Positions 43,320-54,424 of a DNA stretch of 64,000 nucleotides are shown piece by piece. The stretch's first letter is position 1. The number at the start of each line of letters is the position of its first letter. The stretch covers positions 496,001-560,000 of the forward strand of contig NZ_CP007585.1 in the NCBI RefSeq assembly GCF_000815065.1, given 5' to 3'. The translations under genes were made by a program, and so were the position numbers. The notes beneath the pieces were generated by a model that was not told the DNA's origin, did not search any database, and saw only the letters and a list, made by a program, of their open reading frames with translations. Source of the stretch: Mesomycoplasma flocculare ATCC 27399 (lineage in GTDB: Bacteria; Bacillota_I; Bacilli_A; Mycoplasmatales; Metamycoplasmataceae).

Positions 43320-43901
43320 CTAGGATTTTTCAACCACTTTACTTATAATTTTTTCTAATTCATTAACACATTGCTCCAAATTATCGTTAACAACTTGGAA
43401 TTGGAACAAATTTTTGATTTTAATCTCTGATTTAGCTTTTTCTAGTCGTTGATTTATTTGCACATATGTTTCTGTTAGTCGCTTTTCAATTCGATTTTTA
43501 AGAACTTCAAGTGATGGCGGGAGAATAAAAATCGTTAAAAGTTCAGATAATTTACCTTTTTTTTGATAACTTTCAATTATGTTTTTTGCTCCTGTTGTAT
43601 CAATTTCAAGTAAAGGAATATAATTTTGACTTTTAATAAATTCAATTTGGGATTTTAAAGTTCCATAATAATTATTAAAATGACGACTTCACTCAATAAA
43701 TTCCTCATTTTCTATTTTTTTTTTAAACATTTGTTCCGTTAAAAAAAAGTAATTAACCCCATCAATTTCATTTTTTCGCTTTTTTCGAGTTGTAGCAGAA
43801 ATTGCAAGTTTTATTAATAAATGTTTATTTTTTAACAAAAGAGCCTCTATTGTTCCTTTTCCTACTCCCGAAGGCCCAGATAAAATTATTAACTTACTCA
43901 T
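43320..43901 (-). CDS. gmk: guanylate kinase
   Basis: 193 residues through one TGA. P-loop SGPSGVGKGT, ISATTRKKRKNEIDGVNYFF, and the Trp-coded TGA in EFIEWSRHFNNYYGT where other Gmk proteins have E-x-A. Makes GDP from GMP. It overlaps rsmD by 8 nt. Confidence 0.96.
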
Positions 43902-44454
43902 TTTTGCCTTTGCTATAAAGTTTCAGAAAAAAAACAGTATTTTTGCCATATTTTTTTGTTCTAACAACTGAAAAAACATCAGGAATTAACTTAGTGCCCA
44001 AATTAGTTTTATAAATTATAAATCCATTTTTTGCTAACAAGTTATTCTTTGCTATTTTTAAAAGGCACTTTTTGGCAATTTCTTCTTCGATATGTGGCGG
44101 ATCTACGAAAATAAAATTAAACTTTTGACCTTTAAGATCGCTTAATAAAAAAATTGCGTTTTTGTTGAATACTTGATAATTTTTAATATTATACTTTTTA
44201 CAAAAATCAACTATATTTTGATATGCTTTTTGGTTTAATTCAGTTGCTATAACTTTTTTAGCACCACGTGAACTAGCTTCAAAACCGATTGCTCCTGTTC
44301 CGGCGAATAAATCCAGAACATTAGAATCAGGAATTTCAAATTGTAAACACGAAAAAATTGCCTCACGACATCGATTAGACATTGGACGAACTACTGAAAA
44401 TTCAGGATTTTTAATAACTGCCCCACGATAATTTCCAGAAATAACTCTAATCAT
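43894..44454 (-). CDS. rsmD: 16S rRNA (guanine-966 N2)-methyltransferase RsmD
   Basis: 186 residues. N-terminal RVISGNYRG, RPMSNRCREAIF, SAM motif VLDLFAGTGAIGFEASSRGA and catalytic FVDPPH. Family-typical length. Confidence 0.93.
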   Translation of the reverse strand: MIRVISGNYRGAVIKNPEFSVVRPMSNRCREAIFSCLQFEIPDSNVLDLFAGTGAIGFEASSRGAKKVIATELNQKAYQNIVDFCKKYNIKNYQVFNKNAIFLLSDLKGQKFNFIFVDPPHIEEEIAKKCLLKIAKNNLLAKNGFIIYKTNLGTKLIPDVFSVVRTKKYGKNTVFFLKLYSKGKNE

Positions 44455-44518
44455 AAATTATTTTAGAATTATACCAAAAACTTATAAAAAATGTATGAAT
44501 TTTGTTCTAAAAATAATT

Positions 44519-45160
44519 TTAATACTTCAAGAACGAATAAATATAATGGGAGTCAACTTTTTCTAAAAATAATGCTATATCAAAATTGGCTCAGTAAAAA
44601 ATTTCTAATTCTTTTCTACTAAATTTAATAAAAGACCTAAATGTACGGTGGTTAGCCCACTCCATACCACTATAAAAATCAAAATTGGCTAATCTTTGTT
44701 TGCTTTTGCAAATTCAGCAACTTGTTAAATTTGCGATTCACCCATTAAATTTAATTCAGTTAATTATCGTATAAACTCTAATCGACTCAGCATTTTTAGA
44801 ATTAATTTTAGTTAATGATTGTTCTAAAATTAGAAAAATTTTAGACACGAAATTAGTTTCTAACGTAATTTGCGAAACTAATTTTCAAAAATTATAAATA
44901 TTTTGATTACTTAAATCCAAATTAAAAAAACATTCACCCTTTTTTAATTTGGATAATTTATTAGGATTTTTATCTAAAAAAATTTCAAATTCACCTAAAC
45001 AACCGGGATTTAATATATAAATATTTTTGCTAGTCATTTTTCTAACACCGTGTGCAAGCATATTTATTATTCCAAAATTTGTTGCTAATTTAACAATTAA
45101 ATCAAAATCGCGAAATTCAAATCGCTCAACAATAATTCCTTTTATAACTTTTTCATCCAT
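44519..45160 (-). CDS. recO: DNA repair protein RecO
   Basis: 213 residues with several TGA-coded Trp, so only its N-terminal 91 residues would be seen under the standard code. OB-fold start KGIIVERFEFRDFDLIVKLAT and LAHGVRKMTSK; a Cys pair near the middle, SCWICKSKQ, as in the RecO zinc site. Slightly shorter than usual (about 240). Works with RecR to load RecA. Confidence 0.85.
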
Positions 45161-45666
45161 TTTTTTAAAGGTCTTTTTCTTACAATAATTTTAAAAACAT
45201 GAAAAAATTTATAGTTTAATTTGTTTTTAAAAATATATTTTAATTATTATTTCTTAGTTACCAATCAAAAATTTCTGCCTTAAATTATTTATTAAAGTTT
45301 AGGTTTTTGAACCTTTTTTTTATTTATTTTTATGTTTATTTTATTAAAATAATTTACGTTGAAAATTTTTTCATATTTTTATAACTTTTAGTAAATTTTT
45401 TAAATTTTTTTCAATATTAAATTATTGCCATTTATTTTTTAATTGTACTGTATTAAACATCAATTATAATTATTTACTATTATTTTTATTTTCTTTATAA
45501 ATTTCTAATAACTAAATTAAATTAAATAATATTTGTATTTATTATTTATAAAAAATAAAAACAAATTAGCAATATAAAATCATTAAAACTCGCATTCTCA
45601 AAAAAATGAAAATTTTATAAATATTTTTGTTTTCAGCATTTATTTATAATTAAATACATTTTTTGT
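45161..45666. other. 506-nt AT-rich gap without genes
   Basis: Extremely AT-rich, with stops in all frames even under code 4. I see no RNA gene, strong promoter or clear hairpin; a few TTTATTTT runs only. Era and RecO genes are usually adjacent, so this may be a decayed gene or spacer. Confidence 0.6.
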
Positions 45667-46548
45667 TTAATATCCAAATTTTTTAATCATTTGTGGATTA
45701 TTGAATCATTTTTTTGCTACAGACACCCGATTTTTTAGAACTACTTTTTTTTCAAAAATTTCTTCAAGTTCTTTGCGCGCATCCATACCGATTTTTCCAA
45801 GAACTGAACCTTCTTTACCAACAATGATAGGCAAATGCGATTTTTTACCGACATAAATTGTTGCTTCTATTTTTACAAAGCGACTATCAGATTCATCAAA
45901 ATTATCAATTACAACAGCGCTTTGGTGAGGAATTTCATCTTCTAAATTTAAAAGTATTTGTTTTCTAATAATTTCTTTTGCAAAAAAACGTGAACTTTGA
46001 TCGGTAACATCTAAATTATTGAAAAAGTGATTTGACAGGTACGCATATTTTTCAATTTCTACCAATAATTTAGATCGTAATTCTTTTAAATTAGTTGAAA
46101 AAGGTAAAATTTTTTCAAAATTAAGATCTTGGAAATTTTTTTTCTGTGTTTCGAAATTTAATTCCTCATTTTCTAAATCAATCTTAGTTATTATCGCAAT
46201 TTTGTTCACACTTTTAGAAATTTTTTTTGCCAAATTTTTTGTCATTTGATCAATTTTTTTATTAATCGGATGTAAAAAAAGCACAAGATCTATTCCTTCG
46301 AGAGTTGTATTAATTGCTAAATTCAATGAATTACTTAAATTATTAATCCGGGCGTGAAAACCCGGAGTATCAACAAACAAAATTTGGAGATTTTCTTTAT
46401 TATAAATTGCATTGATAGCATCACGAGTAGTTTGGGATTTTAGACTTACAATAGAAACAGGAAACTGAACAATCGAATTTATAAGCGAAGATTTGCCAAC
46501 ATTTGGCAAGCCAACTACGGCAACAAAGCAAGTTTTTTCATTTCCCAT
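45667..46548 (-). CDS. era: GTPase Era
   Basis: 293 residues through a late TGA. GTPase motifs VVGLPNVGKSSL, DTPGF, TKID; the C-terminal KH domain is HLPIIVGKEGSVLGKIGMDAR. Era binds the 3' end of 16S rRNA in 30S assembly. It starts 7 nt after the cdd stop. Confidence 0.96.
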
Positions 46549-46555
46549 AAAATTA

Positions 46556-46951
46556 TTATAAGAAATCCTTATTAAATTGGGAAGGCAAAAGTTTACCTAG
46601 CTCTTTTTTAACAAATCCAGACTTTGAATTGTAAAGGAAAATGCTAACGCTTTCTGAAAAAAATTCAGCACAAACTTGCAAACATTGTCCACAGGGAACA
46701 ATAAATTTATCAGCTTTTGGACTGTAGATGTGAATTTCCTTAAAATTTTTTGGATTAATACCATTAGCAATTGCCTGAAATATCGCAACCCTTTCAGCAC
46801 AAATTCCAGCCGGAAAAACAGCATTTTCGACATTTACGCCTTGAAATAACTCACCAAAATCAGTCACTAAAATAGCAGCAACTGCAAAATTTGAATAAGG
46901 ACAGTAAGCATTTTTGCTTAATTTAACTAATTTTGAAAAAATATCTTTCAT
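46556..46951 (-). CDS. cdd: cytidine deaminase
   Basis: 131 residues. Zinc ligands and catalytic Glu: GICAERVAI (Cys-Ala-Glu, tetrameric type) and PCGQCLQVC. Substrate pocket NVENAVFPAG. Deaminates cytidine and deoxycytidine for pyrimidine salvage. Start overlaps the ybeY stop by 1 nt (TAATG). Confidence 0.96.
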   Translation of the reverse strand: MKDIFSKLVKLSKNAYCPYSNFAVAAILVTDFGELFQGVNVENAVFPAGICAERVAIFQAIANGINPKNFKEIHIYSPKADKFIVPCGQCLQVCAEFFSESVSIFLYNSKSGFVKKELGKLLPSQFNKDFL

Positions 46952-47403
46952 TATCGAGAAATCCCCAAGTTTTTTAAAATATCTTCAACTTTTTCGTGCA
47001 TTTGTTTGTTTGTATAACTGTTTTGATGGTCAAAACCAAGCAAATGATAAATACTATGAACGAAAAGGTAAGAAAACTCACGCATTTCTGAATGGCCATA
47101 TTCATTTGCTTGTTTTAGTATTTTTGCTGGAGTCATAAAAATTTCGCCTAAAAAATGCAAATTTAACTCGCTTTCTCTTATAAGCAAATTGCTTGAAAAA
47201 GACAAAACATCGGGAATATAGTCCTGCTTTTTGAATTCAAGTGCGAGTTTTTTTGCTTTGCCTTCAGTTACTAACATTAAATCTAAATTAATTTCCCCTG
47301 ACATCTTTTCTTTTTCGATTAAATATTTAAAAACTTTTCTGAACAAATTCAAATATTCAAACTTAACCCTGCTTTGATTAAGAAAATTAATTGTCGCTTT
47401 CAT
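46951..47403 (-). CDS. ybeY: endoribonuclease YbeY
   Basis: 150 residues. Zinc motif HSIYHLLGFDH (H-x3-H-x5-H) near residue 115. Acts in rRNA maturation and quality control. It starts 16 nt after the accessory-protein stop, so it may be co-transcribed with the exporter genes. Confidence 0.95.
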   Translation of the reverse strand: MKATINFLNQSRVKFEYLNLFRKVFKYLIEKEKMSGEINLDLMLVTEGKAKKLALEFKKQDYIPDVLSFSSNLLIRESELNLHFLGEIFMTPAKILKQANEYGHSEMREFSYLFVHSIYHLLGFDHQNSYTNKQMHEKVEDILKNLGISR

Positions 47404-47419
47404 TTAGCATAATTTTACT

Positions 47420-47803
47420 TTATTTTATAAAAAGATCAAGAAAATTTCCATTGTGTTTAAGAAAAAGAACGGCTGGAATTTGTGTTTTTGGTTTTAACAA
47501 AAGTGATTTTGTGAATTCAATAATAAATTCGTCTTGTTTTATATTTGTTATTTTCACAAGTTCAAGTCTAATGTTTTTGTTCTGGAATTGAAATTGAGCA
47601 AAAGAATCTTTATTTAATGAATAATAAATATCTGAATTTATTCTAGCAAAAGTTTTTTGTTTATCATCAATTTCAAGAATAAAATTAACTGTTTTATAGG
47701 TTTTTATTTGAAAAAAATAATAAATACTAACTACCATTGCGATTAATAAAATTATACTAATTAATAGTGAAATTTTACTGTTTTGATATATTTTTGATAT
47801 CAA
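47420..47803 (-). CDS. small membrane-anchored protein linked to C39 exporter (accessory protein?)
   Basis: 127 residues. One N-terminal transmembrane helix (residues about 12-31, LLISIILLIAMVVSIYYFF), then an extracellular domain rich in beta-strand patterns (VNFILEIDDKQKTFARIN, IRLELVKITN). C39 exporters often work with a membrane-fusion accessory of the HlyD type; this could be a reduced version, by position and topology only. Start is TTG with GAGGAAGGAG just upstream, overlapping the exporter gene by 29 nt. Confidence 0.65.
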   Translation of the reverse strand: MISKIYQNSKISLLISIILLIAMVVSIYYFFQIKTYKTVNFILEIDDKQKTFARINSDIYYSLNKDSFAQFQFQNKNIRLELVKITNIKQDEFIIEFTKSLLLKPKTQIPAVLFLKHNGNFLDLFIK

Positions 47804-49817
47804 GAATATCTCCTTCCTCGTTTATAAATCTTTTTGAGTGAGAAATTTCGATGAAAATAGCATTTTTTTGATAATTTGTAATTACTTTTTTAAGAAATTC
47901 AAAGTTTTTTTCGTCAATATTTTCAAAGGCTTCATCTAGTAAAATTAAATCAAAATCTTGTGTTAATAATTGTAAAAGCGCAATTATTTGTTTTTGTCCG
48001 CTTGAAAAATTCGAGCCACTATTAACAAATTTTGCATCAAGAGAAACTTGTCATTCATAAAGCATCTCCTGAATATCAAAACGCTGAAAATTATTTACTA
48101 AATTCTGTATTTTCTCCGGATTTTCATTTGTAATAAATGAAAGAACAGAAATACTTGGAAAATAATTCTGAGATTTTATATAACAAATTCTTTTCCTTAA
48201 TTCGTTTTGATCATAGTATTTTAAATCAAGGTTATTAATTAAAAACTCGCCATTATAGACAATATCTTGATTTAAAAGTCTTAAAAAAGTGGACTTTCCA
48301 CTACCGTTTTTCCCAATTATGCGCAAATTTCTGTTAATGTGCATTTTATCAATGTAAAAAAGTGCCTTGTTTTTATAATAACTTACGCTTAAGTTTTTTA
48401 ATTTAATATCAGAAATTTTTTGGTGGTATTCACCTTTAGATTCCTTATCAATATTTAAAACAAAATTTAGTAGTTCTAATTCTCTTAAAAATATCGGCAA
48501 ATTAGTAACAATATCAACAAAAGAAGAAAGCGGGGTAATAAAAAAGCTAAAAAAACTTAAAAAAAGTAAAAGCTCGCCAATTGATAATTTTTTATCAAAA
48601 ACTCAGAAAGATGAAACAAATACAATTAAAATTGGCGCAATTGTGAAAATAAAATTATTAAAACTCGACAAATAATTTTCTTTTTTTCAAATATTAAATT
48701 CAGTATTTTTGAAACGATAATATTTTTCATCAAATTGTCGTTTTAAATTTTTATAAACATCATCACGTTTTAAATTTTCAATTGAAAAAATCAAATCATT
48801 AGTGCTTGTAAGACTATTCAACTGATCTTCCATTAAAAAACGGTGATTTTTTGTAATATTTTTACGGACAAATATGCTAACAAGAAAATAAACAATACTA
48901 ATTGCGATAATTAAACCAAAAATTTTAACATCAATTCATATAAGAATGCAAAATGAAATTAAAAAAGTAACTAATTCGTTAAAAATATGATAATAAAAAC
49001 TGGCAGAAAAACTAGCAAAACTAGGAATTAAGTTAATTCTTCGAATATAATCATGGTTGTCTAATTTTAAAAGTTGAAAATTTTCTCCCGTTTTTAATGC
49101 GCCAAAAAAACGGTCAAAAATTTCTTTTTCAATTTTAAGCTCAATTTTATAGATGTAAGTTTTTTTAAAAATATCCTGTAAAATACGTCAAAAAGCAACT
49201 CAAACAAAAAAAATACAAACTTTTAGCAACAATGAAATTTCACTCTGAGGCAAAACTTTGTCAATAACTGTTTTCATAAATAAAGAGGAAATAAAATTAC
49301 TAACTGCTGTAACAAAAAATAGGAAAAGCAAATACCAATTACTTTTAGCCTCAAGAAAAAATCACCAATTATTTCAATACTTATCCTTTCTTTTTGAGTT
49401 TTTATACTCAAAATCTTTTTGTGCAAAAATCACAACATTTTGAAAAATTTTCTCCATTACTAACACACTAATTTTCATTCTGCCTTTTAAAGGATCAATA
49501 ATTTCAAATCTTCTTTTTGTGATTTTTGTTAACAAAACATAATGGTTTAAATCACCTGTTTTAATTAAAATAATTGTTGGTTTGTCGAGATTTAAAGTTT
49601 TTAAATTATCAAATACGCCTCCATATGATTCAAGAATTATGCCAAAATCTTTCGCTAAACGTTCTAAGTTTGCAATATTTATCCCATCATGTGAGTAAAA
49701 AGCCTTTGTTTTTAAAGTGTTTATTGATATTTTTTTATCATAGAAATGATGATAAATTGACTGTAAAACCGCTAGACCACAATCTCTTAAATCTTTTTGC
49801 AAAAATACTTTCATCAT
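47775..49817 (-). CDS. peptidase C39-containing ABC exporter (PCAT)
   Basis: 680 residues, one frame through many TGA codons (I read the whole middle part without a stop). N-terminal C39 peptidase with the complete site: Q7 and C13 in LQKDLRDCGLAVLQ, H92 in LNHYVLL, D108 in IIDPLKG. Then six membrane helices and an ATPase: Walker A GKNGSGKST, signature NFSSGQKQ (for LSGGQ), Walker B LILLDEAF, H-loop EISHSK. Such proteins cut double-glycine leaders and export the peptide. A possible substrate is encoded at 19991-20266. A -10 box (TATAAT, 49847-49852) lies 30 nt upstream. Confidence 0.92.
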
Positions 49818-49889
49818 CTGTTTAAAATTATTGTAAAATTTGTTAAATTATAAAAAAAAGAAAAAATTAGGAAAATTAAAAGCAAAATT

Positions 49890-51086
49890 ATGAACCAATA
49901 TAAATTTAAACGGATTTTTTTAATTGTTACAGACTCGCTCGGAATTGGTGATGATGGGCATCAAAAACAATTTAATGATGTCGGCGCAAATACTTTATAC
50001 TCGGTTTCAAAAACAGGAGAATTAAAAATTCCTTTTTGAAAAAAATTAGGAATTGGAAATATCGCCAAAATTGAAAATTGTGGCAAGAAAAATAAAGAAC
50101 CTCTTGCATATGTCTCAAGAATAATCGCTAAATCAAAAACAAAAGACACACTTTCTGGGCATCTTGAAATGATGGGAATTGAAACTATAAACCCAAACCC
50201 AAATTTTGAAAATGGTTTTCCTGATGAACTAATTAAGGAATTGGAAAAAGCTTTTGATAACCGTAAAATTATTGGGAACAAATCAATTAGTGGCACTGTT
50301 ATTCTGTCAGAATTAGGACAAAAATCTATTGATGAAAATAAAATAATCGTTTATACATCGCCTGATTCAACTTTGCAAATTTGTGGTCATGAAGAAAAAT
50401 TAGGACTTGAAAATCTTTACCGTTATGCAAAAGCAGCTCGGAAAATTTGTTCTTCAAAACCAAAATGAAATGTTGCGCGCGTAATTGCGCGCCCTTATAT
50501 TGGCGAAAACGGAAATTTCACCAGAACTTTTAATCGTCACGATTATGCTAATATTCCGCCAAAATCCATTCTCGACCGTTTGCAAAAAAGTGGAGTTGAA
50601 ACTATTGGTATCGGAAAAATTGGCGATATTTTTGTAAATCAAGGTCTTGATAAAATTTATGGTCCAGACAGCGATGAAAATAATATGGATATCGCGATTG
50701 ATATTGCAACTCAACCAACAGAAAATCAATTTATTTTTGTTAATTTAGTCGAATTTGACTCAAGCTATGGACATCGCCGCGATGTTGTTGGTTATTGTCA
50801 AAATTTAAATAATTTTGATATCAAATTAGCTAAACTAGTAAACGCTTTAAAAGAAGATGATTTATTAATAATTTCTTCTGACCACGGAAATGATCCATGT
50901 TTTCGAGGCACAAACCACACTCGCGAAGCGCTTCCGTTAACAATTTTTTCAAAGAAATTTACTTCAAAAACAAAGGATTTAAAAAATCCGCTTGAATCAC
51001 TTGCAACAATTGGAAATTTAATTGCAAGAAATTTCAAAATCAAACCCGCTGAAATTGGCGAGGATATTTTTGATTTTTTAAAATAA
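49890..51086 (+). CDS. deoB: phosphopentomutase
   Basis: 398 residues through several TGA. Moves phosphate between C1 and C5 of (deoxy)ribose, linking nucleoside salvage to the pentose pathway. IVTDSLGIGDDG, DTLSGHLEMMG and SDHGNDPCFRGTNHTRE are DeoB-type alkaline-phosphatase-superfamily metal sites; the order and length separate it from GpmI. Divergent from the exporter gene. Cdd in the facing operon acts in the same salvage route. Confidence 0.95.
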
Positions 51087-51281
51087 GTTATAATAGAAAA
51101 AAATAATAATTTAGAAAAATTTTATTATTTTATAATTAACCATTTTTTTGTCTATTTTATCAAATAATTTTAAATACCAAAAGTAAAAACATGCTAAAAT
51201 TATTTCATTAATTAAAATACTCGCAAAAGGTTTTTAAATAAATAAAGTTTTTACATTACATATTTTTAAATTAATAAAATT

Positions 51282-51368
51282 ATGAACATAAAAACTTTAT
51301 TCAATAATAAGCAAAATGGATTAAAAATGAATGAAATAAGAAAAAAATTTATTGACAAGGAAAATTAA
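51282..51368 (+). CDS. possible 28-residue leader ORF before nusB
   Basis: ATG followed by 28 codons, ending 3 nt before the nusB GTG; the nusB Shine-Dalgarno (AAGGAA) lies in its last codons. It could couple translation to nusB, or be chance. The rest of 51087-51281 holds only AT-rich sequence. Confidence 0.25.
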   Translation: MNIKTLFNNKQNGLKMNEIRKKFIDKEN

Positions 51369-51371
51369 AAT

Positions 51372-52139
51372 GTGAAAAAAGCAGGAAATAGATTCAAAGT
51401 CAGCCAAAAAAAACCAGTAACTTCTAAAAAAATAACATCAAATTTTATTATAAAAAAAAAAATTACAGTTTATGACTCCGATATTCTTAAAATAAAAAAC
51501 AACACAACTAATGATAAGAAAGAACAGAAAAATAAGAAAAATCAAAAATTAATTGTCAATGAAAAAATAAATTTCGATGAAAAAAATGAAGCTGAAATTA
51601 TCAAATTTTTTAAAAAAAATAACGAATTTTCAGATAAAAATATTAAAAAAGCTGAAAAAAACAACAAACCACCAGAGAATTCAAATGTTGATAAACGTAA
51701 TAGTATTAAAAAATCTGAATTTAAAAATTTAACAAAAAGACGCTTAAATCGAATGGCAAATATTTCAATCATTTATAGTTGGCAACTTTTTAACCAAAAT
51801 ATTGACATTGAAGAGATAAAGGAAAAATATTTTGAACTAACAATTGATCAATTAAAATTGCTAAATTTCATACAAAAAAATTATAGTTTTTTAAAAAAAG
51901 TAATTAGCCTACAGTTAAAATCCAACTGAAGTTGAGAACGAATATTACCGTTAATCCGTTCTATTTTATTAGTCGGTGCTGCCGAACTGTTTTTTATTCC
52001 CAAGCGAATTGTTTTTAATGAATCAATTGAAATAACTAAAATTTTTAGCGTTACTGGTGATAATGAATTTTGCTTTGTAAACGCAGTATTACAAAAAATA
52101 TACAATTATTATGAAACTAAAAATTTACTTAGAAATTAA
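51372..52139 (+). CDS. nusB: transcription antitermination protein NusB with long basic N-terminal extension
   Basis: 255 residues through one TGA. The NusB domain is residues about 122-255: RRLNRMANISIIYSWQLF, SWERILPLIRSILLVGAAEL, and NEFCFVNAVLQKI. NusB normally has about 140 residues; here about 120 Lys/Asn-rich, low-complexity residues precede it. Start GTG with AAGGAAAATTAAAAT upstream. It overlaps the next gene by 29 nt. Confidence 0.9.
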
Positions 52140-52572
52140 AAACAAATCTGAAATTAAACGTTTTATTAAATTTAATACAAAATTTAAAAATTATCGTCAA
52201 ATTCTTGGGAAAAAATTTAAATTTTTGTTTTATAATTTATGCAAAATTCTTCAAGTTGAAGCCTCAAATTATGAATGCGCAGCCCTTGATTTAAATTTAA
52301 TTAGTAATATCGATAAAATTGATAATTGAATTTGCTGTATGAGTCAATTTTTGAGTAAAAACTTATTAATAAATTTTCGAATTTACAAAAATTTAGCAAC
52401 TTTTTTATATTATAGTTGAAAAATTCATTCTCAGAAATTTAGTTTTAAATCGAAATTATCTAATTACGAAGATTTGCGTCGAGACGCATTTAATTCACTG
52501 TCAATCGAGTGAATTAGGGTAGACCCTAAATTTAACATTAAAATCATTGAAATTTTGAGGAGGTGAAAATAA
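52111..52572 (+). CDS. hypothetical protein between nusB and tlyA
   Basis: 153 residues through four TGA. Basic and helical-looking, with FKFLFYNLCKILQVEASNYE and a conserved-looking C-terminus DAFNSLSIEWIRVDPKF. I recognise no family. It overlaps nusB by 29 nt, and its last codons contain the tlyA Shine-Dalgarno GAGGAGG; the stop abuts the tlyA ATG. Tight coupling on both sides argues that it is real. Confidence 0.65.
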
Positions 52573-53286
52573 ATGAGTTTATACGATAAAGTTTTAAAAA
52601 TGGGGTTTAAAAAAGCTGAATCATTAATTCGGACTGGATATGTAAAAGTTAACAACCAAATTTGTTATTTGCCAAGTCAAAAAATTTCAAATTTAGACTA
52701 CGTTAGTGTGAAAGAAAAGTCTGACTATGTATCTCGGGGCGCGTTAAAATTACTTGCTGCTTATGAAAATTTTGAACTTGATTTTAAAGGGAAAACTATT
52801 TTGGACATAGGCGCATCAAAAGGCGGTTTCACACAAATATGCCTTAAAAAGGGTGCGAAAAAAGTTTATGCACTTGATTCAGGAACTAATCAGCTTGATT
52901 ATTCGCTGCGAATCAATCCTAAAGTTTTTGTTAAAGAAAAAACCAATATTAAACATGTTAATAAAGGTTTTTTTGATGATAAAATTGATTTAATTGTTTG
53001 TGATGTTTCTTTTATTAGCCTTAAAAAAGTCTTGGATGTTGTAAAAAATTTGCTAGATGAGGGTAAAAATTTCATCGCTCTTTTAAAGCCGCAATTTGAA
53101 GCAAGTTCAAAATATGTTCAAAAAGGTGGTAAGGTTGCCAAAGAATATCACAAGTTTTTAATTGATCGAATTGTCAAATTCGCAAAACCTAATTTTGAAC
53201 TAAAAAATTTTATGGAATCACCGATTAAAGGTTTAAAATCAAAAAATACTGAATATTTTTTGCATTTTGTTAGAAAAAATGATTGA
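52573..53286 (+). CDS. tlyA: TlyA family rRNA 2'-O-methyltransferase / hemolysin A-like
   Basis: 237 residues. N-terminal S4 RNA-binding domain (KKAESLIRTGYVKVNNQ) and FtsJ-type methyltransferase (YVSRGALKLL, ILDIGASKGGFTQ, LIVCDVSFISL, ALLKPQFE). Family members methylate 16S and 23S rRNA and have been called hemolysins. Strong GAGGAGG 8 nt upstream. Confidence 0.95.
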   Translation: MSLYDKVLKMGFKKAESLIRTGYVKVNNQICYLPSQKISNLDYVSVKEKSDYVSRGALKLLAAYENFELDFKGKTILDIGASKGGFTQICLKKGAKKVYALDSGTNQLDYSLRINPKVFVKEKTNIKHVNKGFFDDKIDLIVCDVSFISLKKVLDVVKNLLDEGKNFIALLKPQFEASSKYVQKGGKVAKEYHKFLIDRIVKFAKPNFELKNFMESPIKGLKSKNTEYFLHFVRKND

Positions 53287-54424
53287 TTTTAAAAAATTTT
53301 TCCCATTTTTAAATAAAGTTGTTTATTTAGATTCTGCGGCAATGATGCAAAAACCAATATCTGTAATTGAAAAAATTAACGAATTTTACTTAAATTTTGC
53401 CGTTAATACCCATTCACAAAATTCCAAAATTGCCTATGAAAATCTTGCAAAAATTGCAAAAACACGCGAAAAAATTGCTAAATTTATTGATGCAGAATCT
53501 GAAGAAATCATGTTCAATTCAGGAACAACAGAAGCGATCAACTTATTTGCTAGTATGATTAAAAAATTTTTAAAAAAAGGCGATCAAATTTTACTATCTC
53601 CGCTCAACCATTCCTCAAATTTAATTGTTTGAATTAAAATAGCAAAAGAAATTGGTGCTGAAATTATTTATAGTAAGAAAATAATTGACAAAATTTCGTC
53701 CAAAACTAGAATTATTGCGTTTTCACAGACAAATAATTCTATTTTACTAAACTTAAATTTAGACGAAATTTGAAAAAAAGCTATAAAATACGATGTTTTT
53801 GTTCTTAATGATGCAACTCAAGCAATAAGTTATCAAAAAGTTAGTCTAAATTTTTGTCACGCTGTCGCATTTAGCTCTAATAAATTTTACGGGCCTACTG
53901 GCTTAGGTGTTCTTGCAATTAAAAAAAATCTCATTAATAAATTAGAACCAACTAAATTTGGTGGGGGGACAATTGCAAGTCTAAATTCTGAAAATATATT
54001 TTATTACAACAATTATCGAAAATTTGAACCTGGCACATTAAATTTTGCAGCAATTTGAGGTCTTGATGCTGCAATTAATTTTGTAAATAATATCGGAATC
54101 AAAAATATTTCAAAAAGGCTTGAAATTTTGAGTAATTATTTATACGAAAAACTAGAAAAAATTAAAGATATTGAAATTTTTTCTAAAAAAGGAGACCATA
54201 TTTTGCTTTTCAATATTAAGGGATTCAACTCCTCAGATATTGCATCTTATCTTGGAAACAATAATATTTATGTCCGAAGCGGAACATTTTGCGTTCCTTT
54301 TTTAAAAAAAATACTGAAAAAAAATAGTTTTGTTCGTATTTCACTGGCGTTTTACAATGATTTTAGTGATATCGATAATTTGATTGAACATTTAGAAAAA
54401 AAGGAGTTTTTAGATTTTGTATAA
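53279..54424 (+). CDS. sufS: cysteine desulfurase (SufS/Csd type)
   Basis: 381 residues through several TGA. PLP enzyme supplying sulfur. Seen: VYLDSAAMMQKP, LSPLNHSSNLIVW, NDATQAISYQ, PLP lysine in FSSNKFYGPTGLGVL, and catalytic Cys in VRSGTFCVPFL. Compared with usual SufS, Asn replaces the His before the PLP Lys and Tyr replaces the PH after DATQA. ATG 53279 overlaps tlyA by 8 nt. Next gene is its partner sufU. Confidence 0.92.

Noticed and set aside
49890-51086. Phosphoglycerate mutase GpmI.
   Set aside because: DxxGIG, SGHxEMMG and GTNHTRE are DeoB motifs, and the length fits phosphopentomutase.
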